Assembly: GCA_030680075.1 (NCBI GenBank)
Contig: JAUXWR010000365.1
Coordinates: 99,177 to 163,176 of the forward strand
From: Legionella sp.
GTDB lineage: Bacteria > Pseudomonadota > Gammaproteobacteria > Legionellales > Legionellaceae
Reading direction: 5' to 3'
DNA: 64,000 bases
A model generated the notes under the pieces. The model ran no database searches and was not told the origin of the DNA. It saw only the letters and a program-made list of their open reading frames with translations. How positions within the stretch are numbered: the first letter of the stretch is position 1; each line of letters begins with the position of its first letter. Below are positions 24,656 to 35,200 of the stretch, one piece after another. A program made the translations under genes and the position numbers.

Positions 24656-26101
24656 ATGACTCATAAACCGATTCAATTTAAAAGCATTCGCTTTTCGCTC
24701 CCACATAAACTCTGCTTTGAACAATTAGATGAAACGATTTCTTATGGTCAGCGTATTGCGATCATTGGGCAAAATGGTTGTGGGAAATCAACACTGTTGC
24801 AAATGATGCGGGGTCAAATTGCGCCAACTGATGGGGAACTAATTCTTCCTCAAGATGCGGTCATTGGTTATGTACCTCAATTGATTAAGCAATTTGAATC
24901 GTTAAGTGGCGGACAACGATTTAATGAAAAATTAACAGAAGCTTTGGCTGCTTTTCCTAATATTTTATTGTTGGATGAACCAACTAACCATCTTGATCGA
25001 AAAAATCGTAATTCGCTTATGCGAATGTTGCAATCATTCGAAGGTACACTCGTGATTGTAACGCATGATGTCGAGTTATTACGCCATACTATTGATACCA
25101 TTTGGCATATTGATCAAGGCAGAGTGCGCGTGTTTACTGGGTCATATGATGATTATCGGGATGAATTAGCTATTCAACATCGAGCAATTGAGAGAGAGTT
25201 GTCGTTGCTTTCAAAGCAGAAAAAGACTGCTCATCTTGCATTAATGAAAGAGCAAACACGCGCTAAAAATAGCCGTATAGGTGGTGAAAAGAAGATCGAA
25301 AATAGAAAATGGCCAACGATAGGCTCGGCGGTTAAAATGAGTCGATCAAATGAGACATCTAATCGTAAGAAGAGTGAAATCAGTCAAAAAAGGCAGATGT
25401 TGAGCGAGCAGATGTCTGCGTTACAAATGCCTGAAATTATCAAACCAACATTCTCAATTCAGGCAGGTGAAAGCGGGCGAGTTTTAGTATCCATTAGCGA
25501 TGGAGCTGTTGGGTTTGATTGCCCTATTTTAGCATCGATCAATTTGACGATTACAAACGGTGATCGAATCGCTATCCACGGAGATAATGGTTCAGGTAAA
25601 TCGACTTTGATTCGAGCCATTTTGGGTGATACAGCCGTATATAAAACAGGATCTTGGCAAGTATTGAGGCAAGAATTTATTGGTTACCTTGACCAGCATT
25701 ATTCAACTTTAGATGCACAAAAGACCGTTTTAGAGGTCATACAAGATTGTGTGTTGAATTGGTCTCATGCGGAGATTAGAAACCATCTGAATGATTTTTT
25801 GTTTCGTAAAAATGAAGAAATCAATACAACCGTTTTAAGCCTATCTGGTGGTGAAAAAGTGCGATTATCATTAGCACAGATTGCGGCCAGGACCCCGAAG
25901 CTTTTGATTCTTGATGAAATTACGAATAATTTGGACCTAGAAACAAGAGATCATGTCATTCAGGTATTGAACGATTATCCAGGTGCGATGATAGTGATTT
26001 CGCATGATGCTGATTTTTTATTGTCTATTGGTGTGACCGCCAATTATGGCATTAAAATAAGCGCAAATAAGGCAGACCTTAATGAATTTTTTTGTGCTTG
26101 A
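24656..26101 (+). CDS. ABC-F family ATPase (ribosome-acting, antibiotic-protection type)
   Basis: A soluble protein with two ABC ATPase domains and no membrane segments, as in ABC-F proteins that act on the ribosome. Domain 1 has Walker A GQNGCGKST (about residues 38-46), signature LSGGQ (about 83) and Walker B ILLLDEPTNHLD. Only some 37 residues separate Walker A from the signature, so its helical arm is very short. Domain 2 has GDNGSGKST, LSGGEKVRLSLAQIA and LLILDEITNNLD. A charged Lys/Arg-rich linker joins them. ATG 24656 is preferred over an upstream in-frame start. It sits directly before a TipA-like regulator, suggesting drug-induced protection of translation. Length is 481 residues. 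Confidence 0.85.
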   Translation: MTHKPIQFKSIRFSLPHKLCFEQLDETISYGQRIAIIGQNGCGKSTLLQMMRGQIAPTDGELILPQDAVIGYVPQLIKQFESLSGGQRFNEKLTEALAAFPNILLLDEPTNHLDRKNRNSLMRMLQSFEGTLVIVTHDVELLRHTIDTIWHIDQGRVRVFTGSYDDYRDELAIQHRAIERELSLLSKQKKTAHLALMKEQTRAKNSRIGGEKKIENRKWPTIGSAVKMSRSNETSNRKKSEISQKRQMLSEQMSALQMPEIIKPTFSIQAGESGRVLVSISDGAVGFDCPILASINLTITNGDRIAIHGDNGSGKSTLIRAILGDTAVYKTGSWQVLRQEFIGYLDQHYSTLDAQKTVLEVIQDCVLNWSHAEIRNHLNDFLFRKNEEINTTVLSLSGGEKVRLSLAQIAARTPKLLILDEITNNLDLETRDHVIQVLNDYPGAMIVISHDADFLLSIGVTANYGIKISANKADLNEFFCA

Positions 26102-26170
26102 AAAGAATTATTTGACATTACCGTTACGTCATCCTTTATCGTGGGCTTGGTCAGTTAGAGGAGTACCCAA

Positions 26171-26932
26171 ATGCGGTATACGGTAAAAAAATTAGCACAA
26201 CTTTCAGGAGTAAGCGCTCGCACGCTTCGGTTCTATGATGAAATTGGTTTATTAAAGCCTGCTTTTTATGGTGATAATCAGTATCGTTATTATGAAGAAG
26301 AGCAGCTCTTAATGTTGCAGCAAATTTTATTTTTCCGTGAGCTTGGCATGCCTCTAAGTGATATTCGGCGGATTTTAAGTAGCAATGATTTCGATAAAAT
26401 CGAATCGTTGAAAACACATAAATCCATTCTTCAATCCGGTCTTCTGCAAACAGAAACACTCATTAAGACAATTGATAGAACCATTTCACATATTAGAGGA
26501 AAATTAATCATGCGTGATGCGGAAATGTACGACGGTTTTGATCCAAAAAAACAGCAAGAGCATGAACAATATATGCTTGATACAGGCGTTATATCTCAGC
26601 AACAGATTGATGAAAGTTGGCAAAAAGTAGCACATTGGAAAAAGCCTAACTGGGAGACATTTAAAGCTGAAGGAGAGCAATTGAATCAAGAGTTGGCTGC
26701 AGCGGTAAATAATCACCTAAAGCCAAACTCCAGTGAAGTGCAAACCTTAGTCCAAAGACATTACACATGGGTATGTAATTTTTGGATACCCACTAAGGAA
26801 ACCTACACCGGACTGGCTCAAATGTATCTTGATCATCCGGACTATCGCTCTTTTTATAGCAAATATCACCCTGACTTGGTTGAGTATTTAGTTGAGGCCA
26901 TGCGATTCTATGCTGAGAACGAATTATCTTGA
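26171..26932 (+). CDS. MerR family regulator with TipAS-like ligand domain
   Basis: The N-terminal MerR winged helix (YTVKKLAQLSGVSARTLRFYDEIGLLKPA, YRYYEEEQLLMLQQILFFRELGMPL) is followed by a dimerisation coiled coil and a C-terminal TipAS-like domain (residues about 130-250, with YMLDTGVISQQQIDESW and FYSKYHPDLVEYLVEAMRFYAE). TipA-type proteins bind peptide or other antibiotics through TipAS and activate resistance genes. The start has GAGGAG eight bases upstream. It lies 69 bases after the ABC-F gene on the same strand, so the two probably form one unit. Confidence 0.88.
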   Translation: MRYTVKKLAQLSGVSARTLRFYDEIGLLKPAFYGDNQYRYYEEEQLLMLQQILFFRELGMPLSDIRRILSSNDFDKIESLKTHKSILQSGLLQTETLIKTIDRTISHIRGKLIMRDAEMYDGFDPKKQQEHEQYMLDTGVISQQQIDESWQKVAHWKKPNWETFKAEGEQLNQELAAAVNNHLKPNSSEVQTLVQRHYTWVCNFWIPTKETYTGLAQMYLDHPDYRSFYSKYHPDLVEYLVEAMRFYAENELS

Positions 26933-27002
26933 AAATTCTGTCCGCCATTAGATTTATGGTGGACACTATAGCCGCTGCCTCAATTTCAAAGACATCAAAA
27001 CA

Positions 27003-28130
27003 TTATGAATTGAAATTTAATCCTTCACTGGATTTTTCATTAATGGGTTCTTCAGAAAGAGATAAAGACGTGGTTGGTTTTGGCGTAAAAATGCTGAGGG
27101 GCCAAGCAAGTGATGAGCTATTCGGAATGGATCTGGGTACAGCCATCATGCTTGAGCCTTGATTTTCGAGGCGGGTCAAGCTTAAGGCGACGGGTAGATA
27201 TAAACTCGCGCCAGGTTGTCTAACCGGGCCTGTTAATAGCTTTACTAAAAGCTTGTCTCGATTTTCAGAACTTAAGGGGATCAATTCATATCGTGATGTG
27301 TGCTCGTGAGCATCCTCGGCTGAATTGCTAAGAAAAACGCGCTTTAAATAACTACTGTGACAATTTACATAGGAAGGCGCAATAAATTCAACGGTTCCTA
27401 TTGGATTGCCATCGGTTTTCCTAAAAGAAATAGAGCTAATTTGGGTTTTACAAAAATCAAAGCGCAATTCATCGCTACCCTCAATACCGGCTATTTCTTC
27501 TTTTAGTTCGTTTATGGCCGTTTCAGTAACCAAATTTCTACGATCGTAAAAATTTAATCTTTTTTCTTCATCATGAGCTTCGAGAAAGCCACCGGGGACT
27601 GAATATAATCCAAGTGCCGCTCTTTGCAATAAAATGGACATACTATTACGCGTTATTAATGGCGCAAGCACACCCGTTTTGAAAATAGTAAGTTGATACA
27701 TAGAGCTATTTTCCGGGAACTTTTTATTACTCAAGGAGACGATAAAAGAGTAGGGAATTTTCCTGGCTTCCATATAAATTACATTAGTCGAATCATCATA
27801 AACAACCCCGGTGATAACCATTTGCTTACCATCATAAAAACGTGGGTTTTTAGCTTTCTGCTCGGCAACACATCTTAAGCGTGCGTTATTTTCTTCCTCT
27901 GTCATTAGAATTTCAGGTAAATCATCATAAAAATCGGCAGGCTCTAACGTTGAGATATTTTTCACAAAAATAACATCAGGCGGCTCTTGAAATTCAAAGC
28001 TCGATTGTGTTGTATCATTATCAAATTTTATTGAAGCCGGTTTGGTATCGGGTGGATATTGTCGAAAAGGCTGTTCGTTCGCTGAGCTTTTATTAGATGT
28101 AGCATTCCAAAGATGAATAAGATCTAACAT
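27003..28130 (-). CDS. Nudix-like domain protein (effector candidate)
   Basis: A 375-residue protein with a Nudix-like core near residues 185-225: YSVPGGFLEAHDEEK, then after a short insertion ETAINELKEEIAG. The canonical box is GX5EX7REUXEEXGU; here the usual Arg before EL is Asn, so hydrolase activity may be changed or lost. The N-terminal 150 residues are unrecognised and the C-terminal 40 are Ser/Pro-rich. ATG 28130 is chosen because GGAG lies seven bases upstream. The 3' end overlaps an open frame on the other strand. No signal peptide; an effector role is possible. Confidence 0.65.
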   Translation of the reverse strand: MLDLIHLWNATSNKSSANEQPFRQYPPDTKPASIKFDNDTTQSSFEFQEPPDVIFVKNISTLEPADFYDDLPEILMTEEENNARLRCVAEQKAKNPRFYDGKQMVITGVVYDDSTNVIYMEARKIPYSFIVSLSNKKFPENSSMYQLTIFKTGVLAPLITRNSMSILLQRAALGLYSVPGGFLEAHDEEKRLNFYDRRNLVTETAINELKEEIAGIEGSDELRFDFCKTQISSISFRKTDGNPIGTVEFIAPSYVNCHSSYLKRVFLSNSAEDAHEHTSRYELIPLSSENRDKLLVKLLTGPVRQPGASLYLPVALSLTRLENQGSSMMAVPRSIPNSSSLAWPLSIFTPKPTTSLSLSEEPINEKSSEGLNFNS

Positions 28131-28325
28131 TAAAAACTCCAAAATATGTTATAAGAGATCAAGTGGGACAAAAACACAATAAATTCAATATTGATGCATT
28201 TTGACCGATATTGTATCATTCTGCTGGAGCTATTACAACGACTTCTGGTATTGATACAGTTTGGTAGTCCCGCTTTTTCCTATAAAATATACCTACCTGT
28301 GGCGTAAAAATATCTCTGGACAGAA

Positions 28326-28682
28326 ATGATTTTAATGTTTGCGATTCCCAATTGTGACACGGTAAAAAAAGCCCGCTATTTTCTTGAGAAAAATAATATT
28401 GATTACGAATTTATTGATTTTAAAAAAACGCCACCTACAAAAGCACAAATAAACGCATGGAGTGATTATTCAGGTGAGCTTCCCGTCAACAAAAGGGGAA
28501 TGACTTTTCGAAAATACAAAGAGCATTACGACGCGTTAGATATACCTGGAAAAATAGATTTTATTATTGCAAATCCCTCACTTATCAAGAGGCCTGTTTT
28601 AGTTAACGATGGCAAAACCATCGCGGTAGGTTTTGATGAAGAACAATATAACGAACTGCTGAAAGGCAGAATGAATAGCTAA
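28326..28682 (+). CDS. ArsC/Spx-like protein, YffB type
   Basis: A 118-residue thioredoxin-fold protein of the ArsC family. MFAIPNCDTVKKARYFLEKNNIDYEFIDFKK is the YffB-type N-terminus; it has one cysteine in the active-site loop (NCDT) instead of the usual arsenate reductase set. The end (RPVLVNDGKTIAVGFDEEQY) is also typical. The role of YffB-like proteins is poorly known and may involve glutathione-dependent reduction. An in-frame ATG at 28335 gives MFAIPNCD and is an alternative start. Confidence 0.85.
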   Translation: MILMFAIPNCDTVKKARYFLEKNNIDYEFIDFKKTPPTKAQINAWSDYSGELPVNKRGMTFRKYKEHYDALDIPGKIDFIIANPSLIKRPVLVNDGKTIAVGFDEEQYNELLKGRMNS

Positions 28683-28719
28683 AACGGCGCCCAAGTTACT
28701 ACTTACAGTCGAACGCGTT

Positions 28720-30633
28720 TTAATGATTAAATTGTGCCGCCAGTAGTTTCGAGCCTGACTCAGTTAGATGAGCATAATCGAAAGTCATGAGACTAAAGCC
28801 CTCGGGTGTTTTAACCGTAATTCGACAAGAAGGCCCTTGGCATAAGTGTTCAAGTGGCGAAAAAAAGTCAATATGATTATTCTTGGCAATGTTATGGAGT
28901 GAAGCATCGATTGCGGCTAACGTATTGTAGGTTGCCAGGTTAATGAATATATCTTTCTCCAGGGGTAAGTTTTTACGAATCATCAGGGAGGGAAGGGTCG
29001 GTTTCCAAACCGGGAGTGATCCTATAAGAGTTATCTTGGAATTGGGTGAGACCGACTGGATAGCTAAGATGGTTTGTTGAATCGCTTTAATATCAACATT
29101 TTCTGAATAACTTACCCAGCTCCCTTGTAAAATGATACGTTTGGGTTTCAATCGTTTTACTTCAGACAGTATAAATTTATTAATGTCCAAACATTCAGGA
29201 CGTCCGATAAAATTTTTATCAACAATGGGAGGGCAAGCACTGGATGTGTACTGTATTAAATTAGGAGAAAACGTTCTAAGACCTACTGAAAAAGACGCGG
29301 CATAAGAGTCGCCCCATACAAGTAAATCGTTCTCTTCTTTAGTTGTAGCCTGGCACTCTGACTTAAAATCATGATAGGTCTGTTGATCTGTTAAAAAGCA
29401 GGAGCCTCGCTTCCATAAAGCATTAAAAGAATAATCCTTGTAGTCATAAATCTTTCTTTGCTCTTGAGATAAGCTATTTAGATATTTTTTTTCAAATCCA
29501 TTACTCGTATACCCTTCGTATCCCATAAAGAAAAAAAGAGCGCTGCAAAGCCCTGCAATAATCCAAAAAGTTGGTGTAGTCCATTTTTGTTTATCTCTAA
29601 AAGGGGTTTCAATGAATTTCCAACTGAAATAACCCAGCACAAATGAGATTAATATTAAGCAACAGCTCTGTAGGGCACTTAAATCCCCTAGATTGTGAAT
29701 CCGAAAGAACGCAAAAAGAAGTTGGTGCCATAAATAGGTACTATAACTGACTAAACCAAGGCTCGCTAAGAGGCGAGAGCCGAGCGTTTTGCCCACAATT
29801 GAGTCCGGATCCGTACAAAGAATAATAAGAGCGGCGCCCACAGTAGGTAGTAATCCATAAAAACTGGGGAAAGGCGTTTCTTTATCAAAGAAAAAAATTG
29901 CATAAAGGATAAATAAAATACCCAGAATGCCAAGCAAATTTCGCCGTACACTAGCTTCGGGCGGTTTTTGCGCAAAAAAATAAAATGCTACAAGAACCCC
30001 TATAAAAAGCTCCCAAATACGTGTTGGCAATAGAAAAAATGTAGCCGCAGGCATATGAAGGGCGCCCCATTGGCTAATACATAAGCTGATAATAGCAATG
30101 CCAATCAGAGCAGGTATAAGTAAGCGGCGACCTATTTTCCAGGTCAGGATAAGAAATAATGGAAAGAGCAAATAATATTGCTCTTCTACAGAAAGGCTCC
30201 AGGTATGTAAAAGCGGTTTAAACTCGGCTGCTGCGTCAAAGTACCCTGTTTGTTTCCAAAAAAGAAGATTAGAAGAAAACGTAGAAACGGCCATTAAGCT
30301 CTTGGACAGATCCAACATTTCCAGAGGATCTAAACCTAGCCAGGAAGGGGGTGAAAAGGCAAAGATAATACAGGCAAACATAATGACAAATAAGGCAGGC
30401 AATATTCTTCTGGCTCGTCTTTCGTAAAATCGATAGAAGGAAAAATGCCCGGTTTGTTTTTCTGAAATAATGATAAAGGTAATTAAGAATCCACTTATAA
30501 CAAAAAAGATATCCACCCCGACAAATCCTCCGCTAAAAAGAGGAAAGCCTGCATGAAACAACATGACGGCAATTACAGCAATGGCTCTTAAACCATCAAT
30601 GTCAGCACGGTATTTGGTTTGTATGGAAGACAT
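28720..30633 (-). CDS. Membrane acyltransferase with SGNH domain (OafA/OatA type)
   Basis: A 637-residue protein that probably O-acetylates a surface polysaccharide or peptidoglycan. It opens with the acyltransferase-3 signature (YRADIDGLRAIAVIAVMLFHAG; GFVGVDIFFVISGFLIT) and continues with about ten membrane helices to residue 370. The periplasmic C-terminal part is an SGNH hydrolase-like domain with WGDSYAASFSVGL and DYAHLTESGS (the D-x-x-H pair). No neighbours belong to an obvious O-antigen cluster. Confidence 0.92.
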   Translation of the reverse strand: MSSIQTKYRADIDGLRAIAVIAVMLFHAGFPLFSGGFVGVDIFFVISGFLITFIIISEKQTGHFSFYRFYERRARRILPALFVIMFACIIFAFSPPSWLGLDPLEMLDLSKSLMAVSTFSSNLLFWKQTGYFDAAAEFKPLLHTWSLSVEEQYYLLFPLFLILTWKIGRRLLIPALIGIAIISLCISQWGALHMPAATFFLLPTRIWELFIGVLVAFYFFAQKPPEASVRRNLLGILGILFILYAIFFFDKETPFPSFYGLLPTVGAALIILCTDPDSIVGKTLGSRLLASLGLVSYSTYLWHQLLFAFFRIHNLGDLSALQSCCLILISFVLGYFSWKFIETPFRDKQKWTTPTFWIIAGLCSALFFFMGYEGYTSNGFEKKYLNSLSQEQRKIYDYKDYSFNALWKRGSCFLTDQQTYHDFKSECQATTKEENDLLVWGDSYAASFSVGLRTFSPNLIQYTSSACPPIVDKNFIGRPECLDINKFILSEVKRLKPKRIILQGSWVSYSENVDIKAIQQTILAIQSVSPNSKITLIGSLPVWKPTLPSLMIRKNLPLEKDIFINLATYNTLAAIDASLHNIAKNNHIDFFSPLEHLCQGPSCRITVKTPEGFSLMTFDYAHLTESGSKLLAAQFNH

Positions 30634-30743
30634 AAAAAAAAGATGCGGGAATGACGTAGCCGATAGTAATCAGTAGATAAGTGATTGTCAATGAAACGAA
30701 TTTTATCAGCTTTAACTCACCTCAATCCCTTCATCTGAGGAAA

Positions 30744-30762
30744 GTCGGGCGAGGCGCCCGAC
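30744..30762. terminator. Palindrome, possible terminator of the M20 peptidase gene
   Basis: GTCGGGC and GCCCGAC form a perfect 7-bp stem around GAGGC just beyond the 3' end of the minus-strand peptidase gene. It lacks a proper T-tract, so it may be a REP-like repeat instead. Confidence 0.35.
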
Positions 30763-30777
30763 CTATGCTCGCTATTT

Positions 30778-32196
30778 TTAAGCAGCTGTTTTCATGGCCT
30801 CCCCTGCCAACTGCTTTACTAGCTCATAAAGAAAAGCTTGTCCTTCATAAAAGGATTGGACACTGATTCGTTCATCACGACCGTGAGCGCGGATATCCTC
30901 TCTATCCAAAACTAATCCCATGACGCCATAGGTGGGGATGCCCGCGGCTCGTAGAAAACGCCCATCCGTAGCTCCCGTGACCATAACCGGAATGGTAGGA
31001 ACGTCTGGCCAAAATTTTTGTGTAATTGTTGAAACTGTTTTTAATACCTCGGGATTAGGGGATGATGCCTGGCTATAATTTTTGCGGGTTAAACGGGTGA
31101 GTTGAACGTGCGAGTCATTGATTGTTTTACGAAGAAGTTGCTCAACTATTTCGGGTGAATCTTCAGGCAACACACGACAATTAATAGTGACCCTGGCTAA
31201 TTGTGGCAACGCGTTTATTGCATGACCGCCCTCAAGCATGGTGGGGGTGCAAGTAGTGCGAAGCATGGCATTCCATTGAGTCGAACGGTTTGCTATACGC
31301 GCCATTGCTTGTTGAGAGTTTTTCGTTACATCAAACATGTCTTTACTAATTGCGCCAGTTTCGAAAGCGGCCAATTTTTTAAAATAAAGCGCGGTTATTT
31401 CATTGGTTTTTAAAGGAAAATCAAATTGAGATAAATGGTTTAATGCTCTGGCAAGGCGGTATATTGCATTGTCTTTGGTTGGCAGCGAACTATGACCGCC
31501 TTTATTAATGACGTCGATGCGAAAATTGAGAATGTATTTTTCACTTACTTGAATATTTTGGGAAATTTTTTTGCCGTGGGCTACATCAACCCAGCCCCCT
31601 TCATTAAGCGCAAAATCAGCATCAATTAAATCTTTATGGTTTTTAAGAAGCCAACTGACGCCATTATAAGGGCCGTGGCCTTCCTCATCAGCGGTAAGTG
31701 CTACGATAATATCGCGTTTTGGTTTAAAGCCTTCACGTTTGTATTGGATGAGATTAGCTATCCACATAGCGGCCTGCGCTTTATCATCTAAGGTGCCGCG
31801 CCCGTAAAAATAGCCTTCTTTTTCAAACAGTTTAAAAGGATTCATACTCCAGTCAGACGGCTTTGCTTCGACTACATCGGTGTGTGCGAGTAACAATATT
31901 GGTTTTTGCTCACCAGTCCCATGGTACCGGACAACAATATTTGCCTTTCTGGGATTGGCGCCACCTATAAAGATGTCCTTAGAGGAAAATCCTGCAGTTT
32001 TTAAATAGGTTGCAGCCACGTCTACTAAGGGCGTTGTCGAGCCTGTACTAAACCCTGATTGAACCTCAATAAATTGTTTATAAATCTCTCTTGCAAGCTC
32101 TTGTTCGGTTTTAGGACGAGTTGATTGAGCCTCACTAACGCCAGTTAATAATATTAAAAGGAGCGAGAGAATCAAAGCGATTTTTTTTGAGGCCAT
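30778..32196 (-). CDS. M20 family metallopeptidase, exported
   Basis: A zinc-dependent exopeptidase of the M20 family. A signal peptide (MASKKIALILSLLLILLTGV, ending near SEAQ) directs it to the periplasm or outside. The metal and catalytic motifs are present: LLLAHTDVVEAKP, GRGTLDDKAQAAMW and TADEEGHGP. The dimerisation domain (NKGGHSSLP) and the last metal ligand region follow. Length is 472 residues from ATG 32196. A longer frame begins at 32253, overlapping the stop of the upstream ankyrin gene, but would bury the signal peptide; I prefer the shorter start. Confidence 0.9.
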   Translation of the reverse strand: MASKKIALILSLLLILLTGVSEAQSTRPKTEQELAREIYKQFIEVQSGFSTGSTTPLVDVAATYLKTAGFSSKDIFIGGANPRKANIVVRYHGTGEQKPILLLAHTDVVEAKPSDWSMNPFKLFEKEGYFYGRGTLDDKAQAAMWIANLIQYKREGFKPKRDIIVALTADEEGHGPYNGVSWLLKNHKDLIDADFALNEGGWVDVAHGKKISQNIQVSEKYILNFRIDVINKGGHSSLPTKDNAIYRLARALNHLSQFDFPLKTNEITALYFKKLAAFETGAISKDMFDVTKNSQQAMARIANRSTQWNAMLRTTCTPTMLEGGHAINALPQLARVTINCRVLPEDSPEIVEQLLRKTINDSHVQLTRLTRKNYSQASSPNPEVLKTVSTITQKFWPDVPTIPVMVTGATDGRFLRAAGIPTYGVMGLVLDREDIRAHGRDERISVQSFYEGQAFLYELVKQLAGEAMKTAA

Positions 32197-32252
32197 AGCG
32201 AGATTTTCATCCAAACAACAATTAAAAATAAAAGCAGGCCGGCATAATAGCA

Positions 32253-35200
32253 TTACCCTATAGGTTTACGAATGGTATCTGGTTCCAATTTATCGTTGGC
32301 GTCATTATCCTTTTTTTCATCCCTTTGAAAAAACGATGAACCAGAGGTGATGCCAGAAGAGCCTGTAATCTCGGATTTAAACGCATTAATCACCTCAAAG
32401 CGTTTATGGAAAACAGCATGCTCCAATACAAGGTCAATATTGGCATATTTCTCATCGACTAGAGCCTTGACCAGCTCCAGAGGACCCTGTTCGACAATAC
32501 GAGAGAGTACTGTTTGCCCCTGATCATTAACCGCTTCTATATCGGCGCCATTTTTAAGAAGGTGTAACGCAATCTCTGTATTTGCAGCGCTATTGATTCG
32601 ATTAATTGTAATTAGATGTAAAGGCGTTTGGCCCTGGGAACCTTTTATATTAAGGTCGGCGCCTTGTTTTATTAAATAATCCAGTATATTAATTTGTTCA
32701 TCAGTAGTTTGATAACCAGTAAAACATTCATGAAGAAGGTGATGTAATGCCGAGCGCTCGGTTTGGTCTTTAGCATTAATATCTGCTCCATTTTTTATGA
32801 GCTTTTGTACTATATCAAATTGGTTATTTTTAACGGCAAGTATCAAAATCGTTTCACCGTTACTGTTTTTCGCGTCTACATCATTAGGGTTATGGTCTAA
32901 AAGCAAGCTCACGACATCCCATTGTTGAGCTTGGGCCGCGAGCCACAATAAACTCTGACCCATGGTGGTAATATTGATATCAGCACCATGTTGGATTAAG
33001 CATTTAAAGGTATCGAAATCCTCCTTTTGCAATGCACATATTAGCGGCGTTTGCCCATCTTCATTTCTCAGATTTAAATCAGCGCCATTGGTAATTAAGA
33101 AATCTCGCAAATCGGTTTGTTTTGTAGCTATCGCCATGTGTAGCAAGGGTTGATATGTGTGCCTTAGTTCTATTGGTGGCAGGGTATTTATAGAAAGCCC
33201 TTCATTAAATAAATAGCTTAAAAGGGACAGTTTTTTTGAACTTGCGGCTGCGAATAATACCTTGGTATGTTCAGGTGTGAGTCCAGCGGATCTTACTTTA
33301 AGGTGCGCGAGTAAATATTTTACAATATCCCACTTATCCTGTTTTATCGCAACATCAATAAGGTTAACGTTGTTTATGTTGGCGGTAACATCCGCTCCCT
33401 GTTCAAGTAATAATTGGACTACTGATAAGTACCCAAGGGCTAAGGCAAGCTGTAAAGCAGGAGCATTTCCAGCAGGCCTGTTATAGGTATTAACATTAAC
33501 GCCTGCATTGATGGCATCATTTACTATTTTTAAAAAGGCACTTTCTGAAAAATCTTCGTGATTTTCGAGAATGTTATCGAGTTGCTTTATCCAGTTTGAA
33601 GTGTGTTTTACTCTTTCTTTTACGGCAACGACATTGTTCTCTTCGAGATAATCATATATCCCTTCTATCAAGCGCTTGTCATCATTGTCCATAATAACGA
33701 TATCACACCACGCGTTTATCGTTGTAATATTGGGGGCTGATTTTAGTTGATCCTCAAATAGAAAATTTAATTGCGAGGATGGGTTTTGCATTTTATAGAA
33801 TAAAATTAAGAAAAATTGGAGATTAATATCCGCAATAATTCGTTGAAAATCAGAGTCTAAATCATAGGGATAATCCGCTATTTTTGAAATTGGCAACGCG
33901 TTAACAATACCAAGGTTTGGCGGTGTGTTCCCACCTGCTCCTACTCTCACTGAGGCAATATCATATTCATTAATTAATCTATGTGCTGCGAAAGTATAAA
34001 AGTCAGCTAGCATTAGTGAGTTTTTGTTTCTGAAATCTAGTTGGCTTTCCACCGAATCAAAAACAAGATGATTACTGATTTCATCTTTCCATACCCAGGA
34101 CTGGGCTACAATGGTGTCCTCATCACTTGGTATATCCCCAAGCTTTTCACATAGAACATAAAATCCGCCACGGGCATCGGTAATTCCATGAACAGCCGCA
34201 TCCCCGCCCACATCTCCCATACTCTGGCAACAACTGGTCAATTTACCCAGAATTGCCGCTCTTGGGTCATTGGGCGGTAATTTTTTTAAATAATAGTTTT
34301 TATAATGAGACGAAATCTCTTCACCTTCAATTAGCAAATTGGGTATTTGGTGAGAATTATCCAGGGGGATAAGATCCAGATAACGATTAAATTGGATTTC
34401 TCTAATCTTATGTTTAAAAAATAGAGCGGCTGCCACAATATTTTCCTGGGAGCGCTTATATACTATCTGACTTGCGTAATTTTCAAGCGTTTCAAGAGGG
34501 GTTCTTATAGAAAGCAAATTTTGTTCTCTTATTCTTAATTTTGTTTTGATTGCTCCTTTTATAGCGTTAAGTTTATCCTTTATATAATCGTCTTTTGATT
34601 GGGTGATTAATTCTGTGGGCAGGGTTTTTGCTCTTTTTTCAAATTTTTCGAAAATCTTCGTTTCGATTTTCGTTTTTTCCCCTTGTGCAATTAATTGTTG
34701 TTTTTTTAGATGATATTGCATTCTCTGCTCATCATCCAATTTGCCTTGGGCTGAAAAATTAAGTTCAGCTCTGATTAGCGAGTCAAATTCTTTATCTACC
34801 TTGCGGTTAATTATTTTTATTGGTAAACGTGGGGAAACACGTTGTTTTTGCATTAATTCATCGTATTCATTACCTATAATTTGATGGGCAATTGTGGTGA
34901 GTAATTGAGCTTTATTGTCGTCTACATATTTTTCAATTTTATTAACAAAAGGCAGAAGACGCATAATACTGCTATCAGGACTACTGGGGCGGTAATGTAA
35001 AACCAATCCGCGCCATAAATCGCGGCTCCACTCTTTACTTTCTGGTAATGAAAACAAACACGCATCGTGGACTGCTTGCACAGAACGCGGGTGCTGTTTT
35101 GCAAACCGATCTAAATAGGCGAGGGCTTCATCTGTACTTCCAAATAGTAAAGCCAGCTTGGCCGCATGGAGTCTTGCTGTTTTATCTTGTTTTGCAGCCA

